Origin: Lepeophtheirus salmonis
Taxonomy: Eukaryota > Arthropoda > Copepoda > Siphonostomatoida > Caligidae
DNA length: 64,000 nt
Assembly: GCF_016086655.4 (NCBI RefSeq)
Contig: NC_052140.2
Coordinates: 18,352,001-18,416,000, forward strand
Direction: 5' to 3'
The position numbers and the translations under genes were made by a program. Below, one piece after another: positions 40,201-47,149 of this stretch (position 1 is its first letter; every line of letters begins with the position of its first letter). The notes under the pieces were generated by a model. That model ran no database searches and was not told the origin of the DNA. It worked only from the letters and a program-made list of their open reading frames with translations.

Positions 40201-40257
40201 GGGTATTAGCTGACGAGATTTGGCATTTTGTGAAATCAATGCTCTGTTGTGAAGCGC
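19048..40257 (-). CDS. Dop2R: D2-like dopamine receptor, 3' part of gene (five exons, partial)
   Basis: This is a class A aminergic G-protein-coupled receptor of the plasma membrane; D2-like members respond to dopamine and signal through Gi/o. Five minus-strand exons splice in frame: 40105-40257, 36640-36755, 32327-32393, 20718-21063 and 19048-19262. Introns are 3349, 4246, 11263 and 1455 nt, all GT-AG. The total is 897 nt, 298 codons plus stop. The product covers a large third intracellular loop, the KERKATKTLA entry to TM6, CWIPFF in TM6, TWLGYINSCINPLIY in TM7 and a tail ending LGLGH. The TWLGYINS block, the short tail and the KATKTLA motif favour D2-like over alpha2-adrenergic or serotonin receptors. 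Exons for TM1-TM5 would lie at higher coordinates and were not recognised. The family call is strong; exact subtype and expression are inference. Confidence 0.88.
19565..19800 (+). repeat. R3 dispersed repeat copy, in receptor intron 4
   Basis: It starts near a T run, then TTAGTTGGTTAGATGGAGTT, a GAAATCCATTTAATG block and GTGTGAACCTACGCACA. The second copy at 20312 has the same order, so the two are direct repeats about 740 bp apart. Confidence 0.6.
20312..20530 (+). repeat. R3 dispersed repeat copy, in receptor intron 4
   Basis: Blocks TTTAATGTTCCTTTAATTTG, TTAGATGGAATTGTACTGAT, GAAATCCATATACTTATGG and GCGCGAACGTACACAAATTA parallel those in the 19.57-kb copy; the first part also recurs at 61.34 and 54.06 kb. 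Confidence 0.6.
20718..21063 (-). CDS. Dop2R: Dopamine receptor exon: C-terminal half of intracellular loop 3 into TM6
   Basis: The exon is 346 nt: 115 codons plus the first base of the next. The acceptor is TTTCTAATTTCAG upstream of 21063 and the donor is G/GTAATT at 20717. It starts in phase 0 with TSSNGFDFLPKKNRNP and ends in KKERKATKTLAVVL. A strongly basic run (RKQRKRKKEK) sits about 25 residues before the TM6 start. Such membrane-proximal basic residues contribute to G-protein contact in this family. An upstream GTG at 21000 is not a real start, because the frame runs back to the acceptor. Confidence 0.92.
21064..22110. other. Receptor intron 3, right-hand end near exon
   Basis: Intron sequence with no recognised element; T-rich and A-rich runs throughout. 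Confidence 0.6.
22130..22530 (+). pseudogene. mariner-family transposase C-terminal relic
   Basis: The sequence reads GIEEQHWEGSYYFQQDGAPSH, the second-Asp block, near 22180-22240. After a frameshift come EDFWIKNMWPSS, a degenerate third-Asp block VMDFFIL, and C-terminal sequence ending GKKHFRSIRVFVATNGG near 22500. This resembles the DD37D-like elements at 24 and 42 kb. Stops and shifts make it non-functional. The N-terminal half was not found. It lies inside receptor intron 3, opposite to the receptor strand. Confidence 0.72.
23690..23860 (+). pseudogene. Short mariner fragment near the third-Asp region
   Basis: KNMAD and, after a gap, CGPPSKPYLNP near 23760-23825 resemble the NMWPPSSPDLNP block of the neighbouring elements. 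The longer frame at 23570-23905 that contains it has no other motif. It may be a separate insertion abutting the 23.95-kb copy. Confidence 0.4.
23953..24890 (+). pseudogene. Near full-length mariner (DD37D-like) transposase, inactivated
   Basis: The ATG at 23953 begins MSYQETKKIEIAALLRAG, the first helix-turn-helix. The reading continues after a frameshift as LKTIYNVSKRLEAG, then ADMSRKMGTLTSTVSRALK (second HTH) and the first-Asp block FSDEKTFKV near 24373. The second-Asp block FQQDGAPAH has its Asp at 24592-24594. The third-Asp block LNPIDF has its Asp at 24702-24704. The end is SNGGYID and TAA at 24888-24890. About 36-37 residues separate the last two Asp. Frameshifts near 24040, 24360 and 24660 and a TAG at 24714-24716 (Trp in relatives) disable it. 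It could once have cut and pasted the element. It sits in receptor intron 3, antisense. Confidence 0.85.
25560..26120 (+). pseudogene. mariner transposase lacking its catalytic core
   Basis: The left part encodes a first-helix region (VKKIELERD near 25572, ISRTTIYAVFKSETLERK near 25640) and LRDYARDLGVSKQS near 25770. Near 25915 it jumps directly to C-terminal sequence: LQKFISQHWYVMKEDYICSR and a final LEAIVVTNFGYI at about 26040-26075. None of the three Asp blocks is present, so roughly 400-450 bases are gone relative to the 24-kb copy. A shorter relative lies at 54.95 kb, sharing leader sequence as well. Confidence 0.72.
26120..26900. other. AT-rich part of receptor intron 3
   Basis: Nothing recognised; the minus-strand frame at 26454-26678 is low-complexity. 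Confidence 0.55.
26925..27485 (-). pseudogene. mariner (DD34D-type) transposase C-terminal relic
   Basis: A minus-strand frame of 148 codons contains QRKELQLMWNNASPN, the second-Asp block, in which the usual Asp is Asn. It continues KKTRHYLTQRKLETIKQSPY and LNLCDR, whose Asp is the third catalytic position. The spacing is 34 residues, as in true mariners. In another frame the C-terminal sequence NHYHVIPAGRYYATLL appears near 26960. This lineage differs from the DD37D-like copies elsewhere in the window. The lost second Asp and a frameshift make it inactive. It lies in receptor intron 3, same strand as the receptor. Confidence 0.75.
27580..28330. other. Receptor intron 3, unrecognised frames
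   Basis: Overlapping plus-strand frames at 27579-27929, 27836-28027 and 27990-28181 lack recognisable motifs and overlap each other, so I do not call them genes. Confidence 0.45.
28364..28690 (-). pseudogene. mariner-family transposase C-terminal relic
   Basis: Read on the minus strand, NLDLHSWDFYI near 28570 matches the third-Asp block and is followed by a stop where relatives have Trp, then SKVEGAA. After a frameshift come IKAAWADLSENYLSKV and CVAFRRRVEAV, ending at a TAA at 28364-28366. The second-Asp block is not recognisable upstream. Confidence 0.68.
28860..30760. other. AT-rich part of receptor intron 3
   Basis: Nothing recognised beyond homopolymer runs. The small frame at 28977-29162 has no motif. 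Confidence 0.5.
31150..31380 (+). pseudogene. mariner-family transposase C-terminal fragment
   Basis: WVDPKNSPKLNFIDFFF-like sequence near 31170-31220 is the third-Asp block (SPDLNPIDFFFW in relatives). It is followed by ERHTNRSSCNIN and RYLVRFRGRFEPI near 31320-31350. The part at 30771-31020 is less AT-rich and may be an older upstream piece, but I could not align it. Confidence 0.62.
31390..32325. other. Receptor intron 3, left of small exon
   Basis: No recognised element. Confidence 0.5.
32327..32393 (-). CDS. Dop2R: Dopamine receptor small exon in intracellular loop 3
   Basis: This 67-nt exon completes a Cys codon with one base and encodes 22 more residues beginning GTDGGIVLTKLTKTN and ending DKSM. 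The acceptor is CTTTCAG upstream of 32393 and the donor is ATG/GTAATT at 32326. It starts in phase 2 and ends in phase 0, so it fits between the exons at 36.6 kb and 21.0 kb and nowhere else. It is too short to be found as an open frame alone. The match of frame and splice sites on both sides is the evidence. It is Thr/Lys-rich, as expected of a cytoplasmic loop. Confidence 0.8.
33205..33295. repeat. GC-rich palindromic patch
   Basis: GGTATACCGCGGTACGTACT near 33217 contains the palindrome TACCGCGGTA. Its composition contrasts with the surrounding AT-rich intron 2. Similar CCGCGGTA stretches occur at ends of some DNA transposons, but no element could be delimited here. Confidence 0.3.
33760..34301. 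mobile_element. Foldback (long inverted repeat) non-autonomous element
   Basis: The ends are exact inverted copies: TTCGGGTACAC at 33760-33770 and GTGTACCCGAA at 34291-34301. Similarity continues inward through most of the element, for example ACGACAGCGGAAAGCTC near 33830 against the complement of GAACTTTTCACTGTCGT-like sequence near 34210. The innermost arms at 33957-33981 and 34024-34048 pair with 2 mismatches in 25, leaving a 42-base loop. No open frame lies inside. This is the form of a foldback MITE whose transcript would be a long hairpin. It sits in receptor intron 2. A target-site duplication is not clear. Confidence 0.75.
34302..36639. other. Receptor intron 2, AT-rich
   Basis: No gene or element recognised; many A and T runs. 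Confidence 0.55.
36640..36755 (-). CDS. Dop2R: Dopamine receptor exon in intracellular loop 3
   Basis: The exon is 116 nt: 38 codons plus two bases. The acceptor is TTTTCTTTTCAAG upstream of 36755 and the donor is CTTG/GTAAGA at 36639. It encodes an acidic, Ser/Pro-rich segment starting DNDSCKDINDETN and containing SDPPSSPVPTKP. It begins in phase 0 and ends in phase 2, so skipping it alone would shift the frame. Skipping it together with the 67-nt exon removes exactly 183 nt. No domain is expected in this loop; its role is signalling and regulation of the receptor. Confidence 0.82.
36756..38190. other. Receptor intron 1, right part of exon flank
   Basis: Small frames at 36751-36993 (minus) and 37849-38319 (plus) are AT-rich chance frames. 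Nothing else recognised. Confidence 0.5.
38199..38345 (+). repeat. Possible R2 left-end relic
   Basis: TTTACCTGGCGTTGCTCGGG at 38198-38217 resembles the CCCGGCGTTGC motif that starts the R2 copies at 45.33 and 2.12 kb. The following sequence does not clearly match. Confidence 0.25.
39120..39730. repeat. Dispersed repeat fragments with (TA)n tract
   Basis: A TA run lies near 39262-39278. GTCAAGCATTGGG near 39414 and GACAATATCCTTCCTTC near 39492 recur in inverted orientation at about 44.35-44.46 kb. AAAATCAGCAAAAGATCAAA near 39660 recurs at 44.6 kb in direct orientation. Element boundaries are not resolved. Confidence 0.4.
40105..40257 (-). CDS. Dop2R: Dopamine receptor exon, N-terminal part of intracellular loop 3 seen here
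   Basis: The exon is 153 nt (51 codons), bounded by an acceptor CTATTTTTAG upstream of 40257 and a donor AAG/GTAAGG at 40104. It encodes ALHNRALISQNAKSR near its start and LNQIKEDLSK at its end. It is Lys/Ser-rich and hydrophilic, as expected of a cytoplasmic loop. It begins and ends in phase 0, so it can be included or skipped without a frame change. This is the most upstream exon I can support; the preceding TM5 exon was not recognised. Confidence 0.8.
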
Positions 40258-41150
40258 CTAAAAATAGTAATTGATAATTTATTTAACAATAAAATGGTCG
40301 TAATTTTTAATATCTTAAATGGGACCAAGGTGTCGTACAAAATAATCCGAAGCATTTAGAACTCGATATTATTTATGAAGTGTGATTTATTTCCAAAGAT
40401 ATTAATTAAAAAAAATGTACGACTCATAATCATAAACATATAGGTATAAAATTAGAAAAAGACAAATAATAATTGTTATGAAATTTGAGAGTTTAACTCG
40501 AATAAGAATGAAAGATAAATGGACTTTAAAAATGCAATTGTGTCTAATATGACACATATATTTACAAAAAAAAAGTAAAATAATGTGACACGTCAACAAC
40601 AAACCAAGCTAGAATGATTTAGACATTAATTAAACATATTGTGTAGAAATAAAATCAAATCCTTTGCATTATGAAAATATCTACGAAACCACAACTTGGT
40701 AGTTTGAAAATATTAACCATAGTAAGTATTATAAACGGGTCCAGGAATTATCCATACCTGTGGACTCTTACCCGAACATTATTGTAATAATATCCGCAGA
40801 TTTGTAGTTACAAGAATATTATTGCTCCTTTTTCTTTTTTTTTTACCTACATGCAAAGGGGTGAAGAAGAAGAGAAGTTTTTCTTTTCTTCCGTTGAAAG
40901 GTGCAACATTCTCACATTTAACACATATCTCAATTAATTAAATTTTATTATGAAACTATTAGCCTAAATTTTTATTATTGGTGAAATTATATTTGAAGAA
41001 TAGAATTAAATGTGTGAGCCTTAAATGATTTATGATAAATTAGATGCCAATACTAATGTCTTTTTATATAAGGAAGATGCTTTTTTTATAAATAAATAAT
41101 TCCTTCGTTCCATAAATTGAATATAAGTTAGAGCTAAGTTCGTTTATATA
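40258..41150. other. Region upstream of the last recognised receptor exon
   Basis: If the receptor continues, this is intron. No exon with TM5 sequence was recognised. The minus frame at 40402-40602 is low-complexity and overlaps no splice sites I trust. Confidence 0.45.
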
Positions 41151-41152
41151 GG

Positions 41153-42311
41153 GAGAGGGGATCAAATTGCCGCCTACTTTAAACCTTGATAACTTGAAGA
41201 CGACATTATCAAATAAAAACCGGTTACCAAATAAGAAAGCTATTCTTGTCAGCTGACGATACGTAGTTCAGTTAGTATCATGCCGTCATCATATGAGGAG
41301 ATAAAGAGCTATAAGTGGAACGAGGAGCTTTCGAGGCCCGCCGTAGTCATGGAGGACACCTGCTATGTTGATGCCACCATAAAGAGGGCACCCAAGGAGG
41401 AGGGCGCCTACAGGAAGGTCAGAGACACCGACTTTGTCGACAAGGTGAAGAAGATGGTTGAGGATGACCCTACCATGTCCATGAAGGCCATGGCGAGGGA
41501 TCTGCTGCCATGAGAAAACAATAAGGGACTGTGTATCTGAGGATTTAAGGTGCAGGAGCTACAAGATGCAGCTGGGCCAGATCTTGACCCAGAAGGCAAA
41601 GGACAACAGGCTGATGAAGTCAACAAAATTGCTCAACAAGCTCAATCACCCAAAGCAGCCCGGGGTGCTTTGGTTTTTCTCTGATGAAAAGAATTTCTGT
41701 CAAGATCAGAAAGTCAACAAGCAGAACAACAGGTGGATAGCCACCTGCACCAGTCATGTGAGGAAGGTAATGAAGACCAAGTTCGAGGTGGTCAGCAGTG
41801 TAGGTCATGTTATGCCTCCCCACATATGTTTGAAACGGGTCTAAAGGTCAATCAGAGGTCTACCTGGATGTTATGGAGAAGGTGGTTCTGCCCTGGATAC
41901 AGGCCCTGGGTGTGGCAACAGGACTCAGCACCCTGCCATGTGTCCAAAACCTCCATGATGTGGTTAACCGAGAACTGTTATGACGTCGTAACCAAGGATT
42001 TGTGGCCTCCTAATTCTCCCGACCTTAATCCTTTGGACTATTTTGTCTGGGGCTATGTCGAGAGACATACCAACAGACATCCCCATATCACCAAGGCCAG
42101 CCTGATGGACTCCATCAAACAGGTATTCGGCAACATGGACAATGAGATGGTCAGAAGAGCCTGCGGCCTGTTCAGAGGCCGTATTGAGGCCATTATGGAT
42201 GCCAACGGTGATTATATCGAATGAATTGATTTTCAATAAAAAAGCTAAAAAATTTATATTTTGTGTTGTTTTTTGTAGAAAAATATTTTAGCGACAATTT
42301 GATCCCCGCTC
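41153..42311 (+). mobile_element. Nearly complete mariner (DD37D-like) element with terminal inverted repeats
   Basis: Terminal inverted repeats lie at 41153-41173 and 42291-42311. The left reads GAGAGGGGATCAAATTGCCG; the right is its complement with 2 mismatches in 21. TA dinucleotides lie just outside both ends, as expected for TA-targeting elements, though the exact duplication is uncertain. Inside is one transposase pseudogene on the plus strand. The element is about 1.16 kb, a little short for the group. Confidence 0.8.
41281..42224 (+). pseudogene. mariner DD37D-like transposase, frameshifted
   Basis: From ATG 41281 the N-terminal part reads to KKMVEDDPTMSMKAMARDL. It breaks near 41510 and resumes as KTIRDCVSEDLRCRSYKMQ. 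The first-Asp block WFFSDEKNFCQDQKV has its Asp at 41683-41685. About eight residues seem lost near 41785. After two more shifts the last frame gives VWQQDSAPCHVSK (Asp 41922-41924) and SPDLNPLDYFVWGYVE (Asp 42036-42038). It ends DANGDYIE with TGA at 42222-42224. Exactly 37 residues separate the last two Asp in an uninterrupted frame, the maT-type spacing. All three Asp remain, but not in one frame. GC content is far above the neighbours, suggesting recent arrival. Confidence 0.85.
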
Positions 42312-43360
42312 GATGTATACTTTAAGATCTACAGATTACTTGTAAAAACTGGTACCTAATGTGTAAAAATTATTTTCTTCATTAAGCGGGGTACTTTTTT
42401 TTACCAAGGTGCCTCTCACATATTTATACATTTCTTTCTCTTTTTTATAAGTACCTATGTGCACACATGACGAGTCGTTATTTGAGTATAATGAACTCGT
42501 TGTCTTAGTGATCCCCGAGTCATAATTACGGATAGGATTTTAGTAGAGCGTGGGAAGAAGGTGAGAGGAGAATAATGGGTTTGCTGAATTAATTTGTTGC
42601 TTTTAATATCAGATACCTTTTACATGATTTGATTGAGGGTGAGAAAATTAATTAATACTTCTTAAGAGAAGAACCTTTAACATTGAAAATAGCACTACTC
42701 TAGGCAAAATATTATGATTATATTTAAATATATATATTCTTATGCATTTTTAAATACACCTTAAGTACACGAGAATTCATCATTAAGAGAGAGATGTTTA
42801 CACCACATTAAAAAAAAGAGCTAGAGCACCAACCGCTTTCCCTTTTATCCCAAAAGGGTTATATTTCTATACACACCATCTATTGTTATAACTTAATCAT
42901 AACTAAGTAATAGAATACTCGTTAAATGGAGCATGCAATATTTTGTTTCCTGGTGTCTAACTCATCACCAGGGGCACTGGGATCCAATTCAAAAGTTGGC
43001 AGCTGAATGCAGCTATATGATGATGACAACTTTATCACACAACTTTTCAATGTTACGGTTTCTAAAAAAGTGGGTTGTTCTGGAGTCTTATTGCTCACCA
43101 TTAACGTATGTGCATTACTAAGCTACATTAGTAAATTATTTTGTACGTAAAAAAGGTTATTTGTTATTAAAATATACGGAGCTACAAATTAATCTAAGGT
43201 ATATACAGGATCGGGAACATGTTAGCCTTCAATATCTTGTTTATTTATGTTTATGAAAATGTGTTCATCAGATTAAGCTGACAAAATTGTATAAGAAAAA
43301 ACACAAAATCTATGAGATGTTATTTGAATAAGAACCAAGTGCAGCCATTATTACGTACCC
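42312..43360. other. Intergenic, unrecognised
   Basis: A plus-strand frame at 42933-43121 has no motif I recognise. A few TA-rich stretches; no element delimited. Confidence 0.4.
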
Positions 43361-43369
43361 CCGTCCCGG

Positions 43370-43550
43370 GACAAGACCAAGGAGATGATTGAGTTTAAGA
43401 TGTTGCTCAAATCAACTGTTTACGATGTTGCCAAGGCTTTCAAGGAGTGTTTTTCCATTCTCGAGGCATTGAACCACATTGACTATGAATTCAATGTCTG
43501 TGTCAGGTTCAGAGCCAAGTCCGAGGCAGTTGTAGTAGGTAGAGGTAGGT
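43370..43550 (+). pseudogene. mariner transposase 5' end, left arm of an inverted pair
   Basis: Plus strand: SRDKTKEMIEFKMLLKSTVY, then DVAKAFKECF, a first helix-turn-helix similar to mariner N-termini. The frame stays open for about 60 codons and then loses similarity. It pairs, inverted, with the feature at 43555-43715. Confidence 0.6.
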
Positions 43551-43554
43551 GTTT

Positions 43555-43715
43555 GATTTAAGAAAGTATAGAGTGCGTTTTTTTGCTCTCAAAACGAACA
43601 TCAGTCTTTCTTGCAGCTGTTCCTGACCCTTCAGACTCTTTGAAAGCCTTGCCAACATCGTAAATAGTTGATTTTGCAGCTTCGTAAGCTCAATAATCCC
43701 CTTACGTGTCCTTCG
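43555..43715 (-). pseudogene. mariner transposase 5' end, right arm of an inverted pair
   Basis: Minus strand: GIIEL, then after a shift DVGKAFKESEGSGTAARKT, a closer match to the mariner HTH and linker than the left arm. The DNA ATTTACGATGTTGGCAAGGC on this strand corresponds to GTTTACGATGTTGCCAAGGC in the left arm. The two 5' ends point at each other across about 190 bases. Confidence 0.6.
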
Positions 43716-44329
43716 GCACGGATTTACATTATAATGTCCGCACAGTGGTGGTATTCAGAGGACATCTCAAGGATTTTGTATTTTTTCGTATACAGTTTTC
43801 GCCAGCTAAATCTGATGAGCAAGCTTTTATAAACATAGATCTCAGGGTTGTTAAGATATGAATGTCTAAACTTGTTCCAGGTTTAGAATCCCCACCCTAG
43901 ATATAAAGATTTTGTTCCGTTGGTTGAAGATTAAATGCTAATTACTGAGTTTGTTATAAAAGACTAAGAAAAAAATAATACATTTACTTTCTTAATAGAA
44001 AAAAAAGCCGTTCATTAATAAGACTAAAAAATGTTTCTTACTTATTTACACCTTACTTAAAAAGTTTCAGACAAATAATCATTGAAAAATATTTCTGCCC
44101 TTTAATTCAATGAGAGTTGAGTTTAATTAAATCAAAGGAAATATTATATTAGAATTAATCAAGAATTTATAAGCTACGACCAAACTACAAATGTAAATTT
44201 GGAAGTTCACAAAATTTATTTTGAAAAAGTTTCTTGAAAAAAGTGTTATATTAATTTACTTTATAAATTGTTTGTCGTTTATTTTAATTTTCTAATACTT
44301 AGATGTTTATTTTGGTGTCTCTTAGGATC

Positions 44330-44665
44330 CTGTTTCACCAAAGTTACCTGGGGTTTTACCCTAACTGAAAAGACTAGGAAGGATATTGTTGCCACAGATT
44401 TCTAGGGTATATGACAACCATCCCTAAAACAGAATTTTTTCATCCCAATGCTTGAAGGTGGTGCTGTTATTCTTTGGATATCACTCAACATTTTTTCTTT
44501 AGCAAATGATTTTTTTTTTTGTGTTTATATATCCCTGTTAAAATATACCTATCCTTAAAATTATAGACAATTCTTCTTTCTTTGTCAAAAGGCCAGCCTA
44601 CAAAATCAGCAAGGGATCAAATAATTATTTCCTTCACTGTATAAAGCATTCATGTTATTTCATAT
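44330..44665. repeat. Dispersed repeat fragments shared with 39.4 kb
   Basis: TTACCTGGGGTTTTACC near 44343, GGAAGGATATTGTTGCCAC near 44375 and CCCAATGCTTGAAGGTGGTG near 44444 match parts of 39.4-39.5 kb in inverted order. AAAATCAGCAAGGGATCAAA near 44602 matches 39.66 kb directly. Confidence 0.4.
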
Positions 44666-45320
44666 TTGCATAATATCTCAGTATTTGGAATATGATATGT
44701 GCAATTGAAGCAATATAAGGTGTGTATTCTCAGATGTCTTCTATTTTTATAAAAAGTTTTACATAGTTTCTAGTAAATTATGCGAATTGACATTGAGACA
44801 AAGGATTGGTACTTAATATTTACACAAACACCAACTCTATCATATTTCAGTTCGTTTTGAGCAGGATGATAAATCTTTGTATATATTTTCTTGGAAATAA
44901 AGCTCTATAAAGATTGAAAGTAATATTTATCTTTGTAAAACAAATAAACTATTTGCTGATGTATAACTAATATGTACCTATAATATATTACAGAAGATCA
45001 CTGGGTGAGTTCGTGGACTTGCACATTCTTTTGATCTTTATTTATGAGGAAAAAAAAGTTATATCATTTATAAAGAAAGGTTTTTGGTTATTTTTAATAA
45101 TGGAATATGTTTTTGTCCCTTCATTTGTTTTTGTTTTTCAAAGTTGTCAAATTCTTTATTACAATTCCATCAACATTCAAAAAGATAAAACAAATCAAAT
45201 AGAAAATTAAGATGGAATTATTTTATGTAAATCTAACACATAATCGGTACTTATATTACAACAAATTATTTTTGGAATATAGTTCCAGATTACAAAGATA
45301 AAAAAAAAAAAAATATTACT
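44665..45320. other. AT-rich intergenic
   Basis: Nothing recognised; the frame at 45013-45210 is hydrophobic low-complexity. Confidence 0.5.
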
Positions 45321-45760
45321 GGAGTAGGCTTGCCCGGCGTTGCTTGCACATTAAGATATTAAAATTTAAAACTGAACTCTTCTGCTTCTTATAAAAGAGA
45401 ACTAATTGTATGTTGTATGATTCTTTAGGGTTTAGAGAAGAAAAAATATTCAATTTGAACTGTTATTTGATCAACTTGAATGTTAATGTCAAAAGTCTTA
45501 TGCTCTCGTCTTTTTTTTCTTCTCTGAACCTTATAATCTCCTTTTAAAATTTTTTTTACAAAGATGTATACCAACATGCAGGTAAAATAATTCTATGAAA
45601 TTTAAGGTGTTTATTTTTTGGTTTTTCATGATATAGTCGTTTGTTAGCTAGAAATTTGCATATTGAAAATGTTATATTAAGGCAACCATGGCTTTAAAAC
45701 TAATTTTTTTTAACCAGAACCATTTCTTGAGCTTTAAGAATCAACATGAAAAAGTTCAAC
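45321..45760 (+). repeat. R2 dispersed repeat copy
   Basis: It starts at GGAGTAGGCTTGCCCGGCGT. Shared blocks with 60.54 kb include GAAGAAAAAATATTC, GTTGAACT-like sequence, TGTCAAAAGTCTTA, TTCTCTGAACCTTATAATCT and ATATAGTCGTTTGTTAG. The copy near 2.83-3.15 kb matches the right two thirds, through GCAACCATGGCTTTAAAAC and CTTGAGCTTTAAGAA. No open frame is conserved. Confidence 0.6.
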
Positions 45761-46849
45761 AAAATTCATTATTGGGTTTACATTTAATTTCCAGATACCC
45801 AACTAGACTTACAGTCATTCCCATTTAATTTATATAGATTATCAGGTGGAGTACATGTTTAATATTAATAAACATTTATTTTAGTTAACATTCAGGGGAT
45901 ATTTTTCCTATGGTCGTGGGTCATCTTTGAAATGTCTTTTGACTTTTCGACATTCGAGAAGAACATTCACATTATTATCGAAGAACCAGAGTAATTTTTA
46001 ATTTTTTAAATGTTTTAAAACGACTGTTAAAATATATATTTATAAAGTAATCAAATATTCTTATGATTCATTCTGTTTATTGGGGATTCCTCTGTTACTG
46101 AACTGGGATATTATAAGGACAGCAAGTTATAAAAAAGAGTCTTATTCCTTTGAATTTACACTTCGCCCCCCTTTAAATTCGTACTACACGTGTGTCCAGT
46201 TTAAATATCCATTGAATGTAGATCTTATGGAGCTATAATTCCCTTATCAAGAAACAAGCCTTACTGAACTTAGCTAAAGTTGAGCTTAAATTAGTCATCG
46301 AGCAATGTTTTAAGTTTCCAGTCTACATATAAATCTCTTTTTAGGCAATCCCGAACGAAGAAGTATCGAAATCTTAACCCATTTTTCTGTTTTATTCTTC
46401 CATTTCTGGATAGAAACAAATCATTTATTTTTTTAAAGACTTTTGATGATAAATAATCAGAAGATAACAATGCAACGCTCTCTATATGACTAAGTTTCTT
46501 AAGAAAGCCTAGAGTCAATTTATTATACCTATTACTGTCATATTAAGGTAAAAAACTTCTTCTTCTTTTTTTTTTTATTACATATTTTGATGAAACTAAA
46601 CGATATGTTTGCAAATAAAGTTATAATATATAAATAGATAAAAAAGACGGGACATATATTGTTCAATATTGAAAAAAAAATATTATCGTATGATATAAAT
46701 CGGTGTTTAAAAAGTTCATTTACACATATTCAAATTCCTTCTTAAAGCGTTAAAAACAGACACAGTTTATATAGCTTCAAAACAAGGCCTTTAGCATATT
46801 TCTAGCTTATTTAAAAAAAACGTACATAGGTAAAAAATTAACAAATCTT

Positions 46850-46945
46850 TACTTTGATAGATGCTGGCAAAAGCACTCCCAACGTCATGCAACATTTTTA
46901 CAGCTTTGTGAGCCTCAATGATATTTTTCGCTCAAAACAGTGGGC
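46850..46945 (-). pseudogene. mariner transposase N-terminal fragment
   Basis: Minus strand: FERKIIEAHKAVKMLHDVGS then AFASI resembles the first helix of the 43.6-kb copies (KIIEL..K). It is about 30 codons only. Confidence 0.4.
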
Positions 46946-47149
46946 CAAATTGATTTTAAGATTACAAAAAAAAACCAGGATTGTCAATGGTTGAGTTTTC
47001 CCAAAAGAAGTTTATGTAAGCTTATATCCTGTACAATTTTGTCAAATCTTTTGGGGTTATGCACTAGAGATATTAAAAGAAGCACTTTCTTTCTCAATAG
47101 AACAGGAAACTCCGTTTCAAACATGTTTGGTGACTATTGAATATTAATA

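Noticed and set aside
41964..42236. Minus-strand 90-codon frame
   Set aside because: Shadow of the last transposase segment of the 41.2-42.2 kb element.
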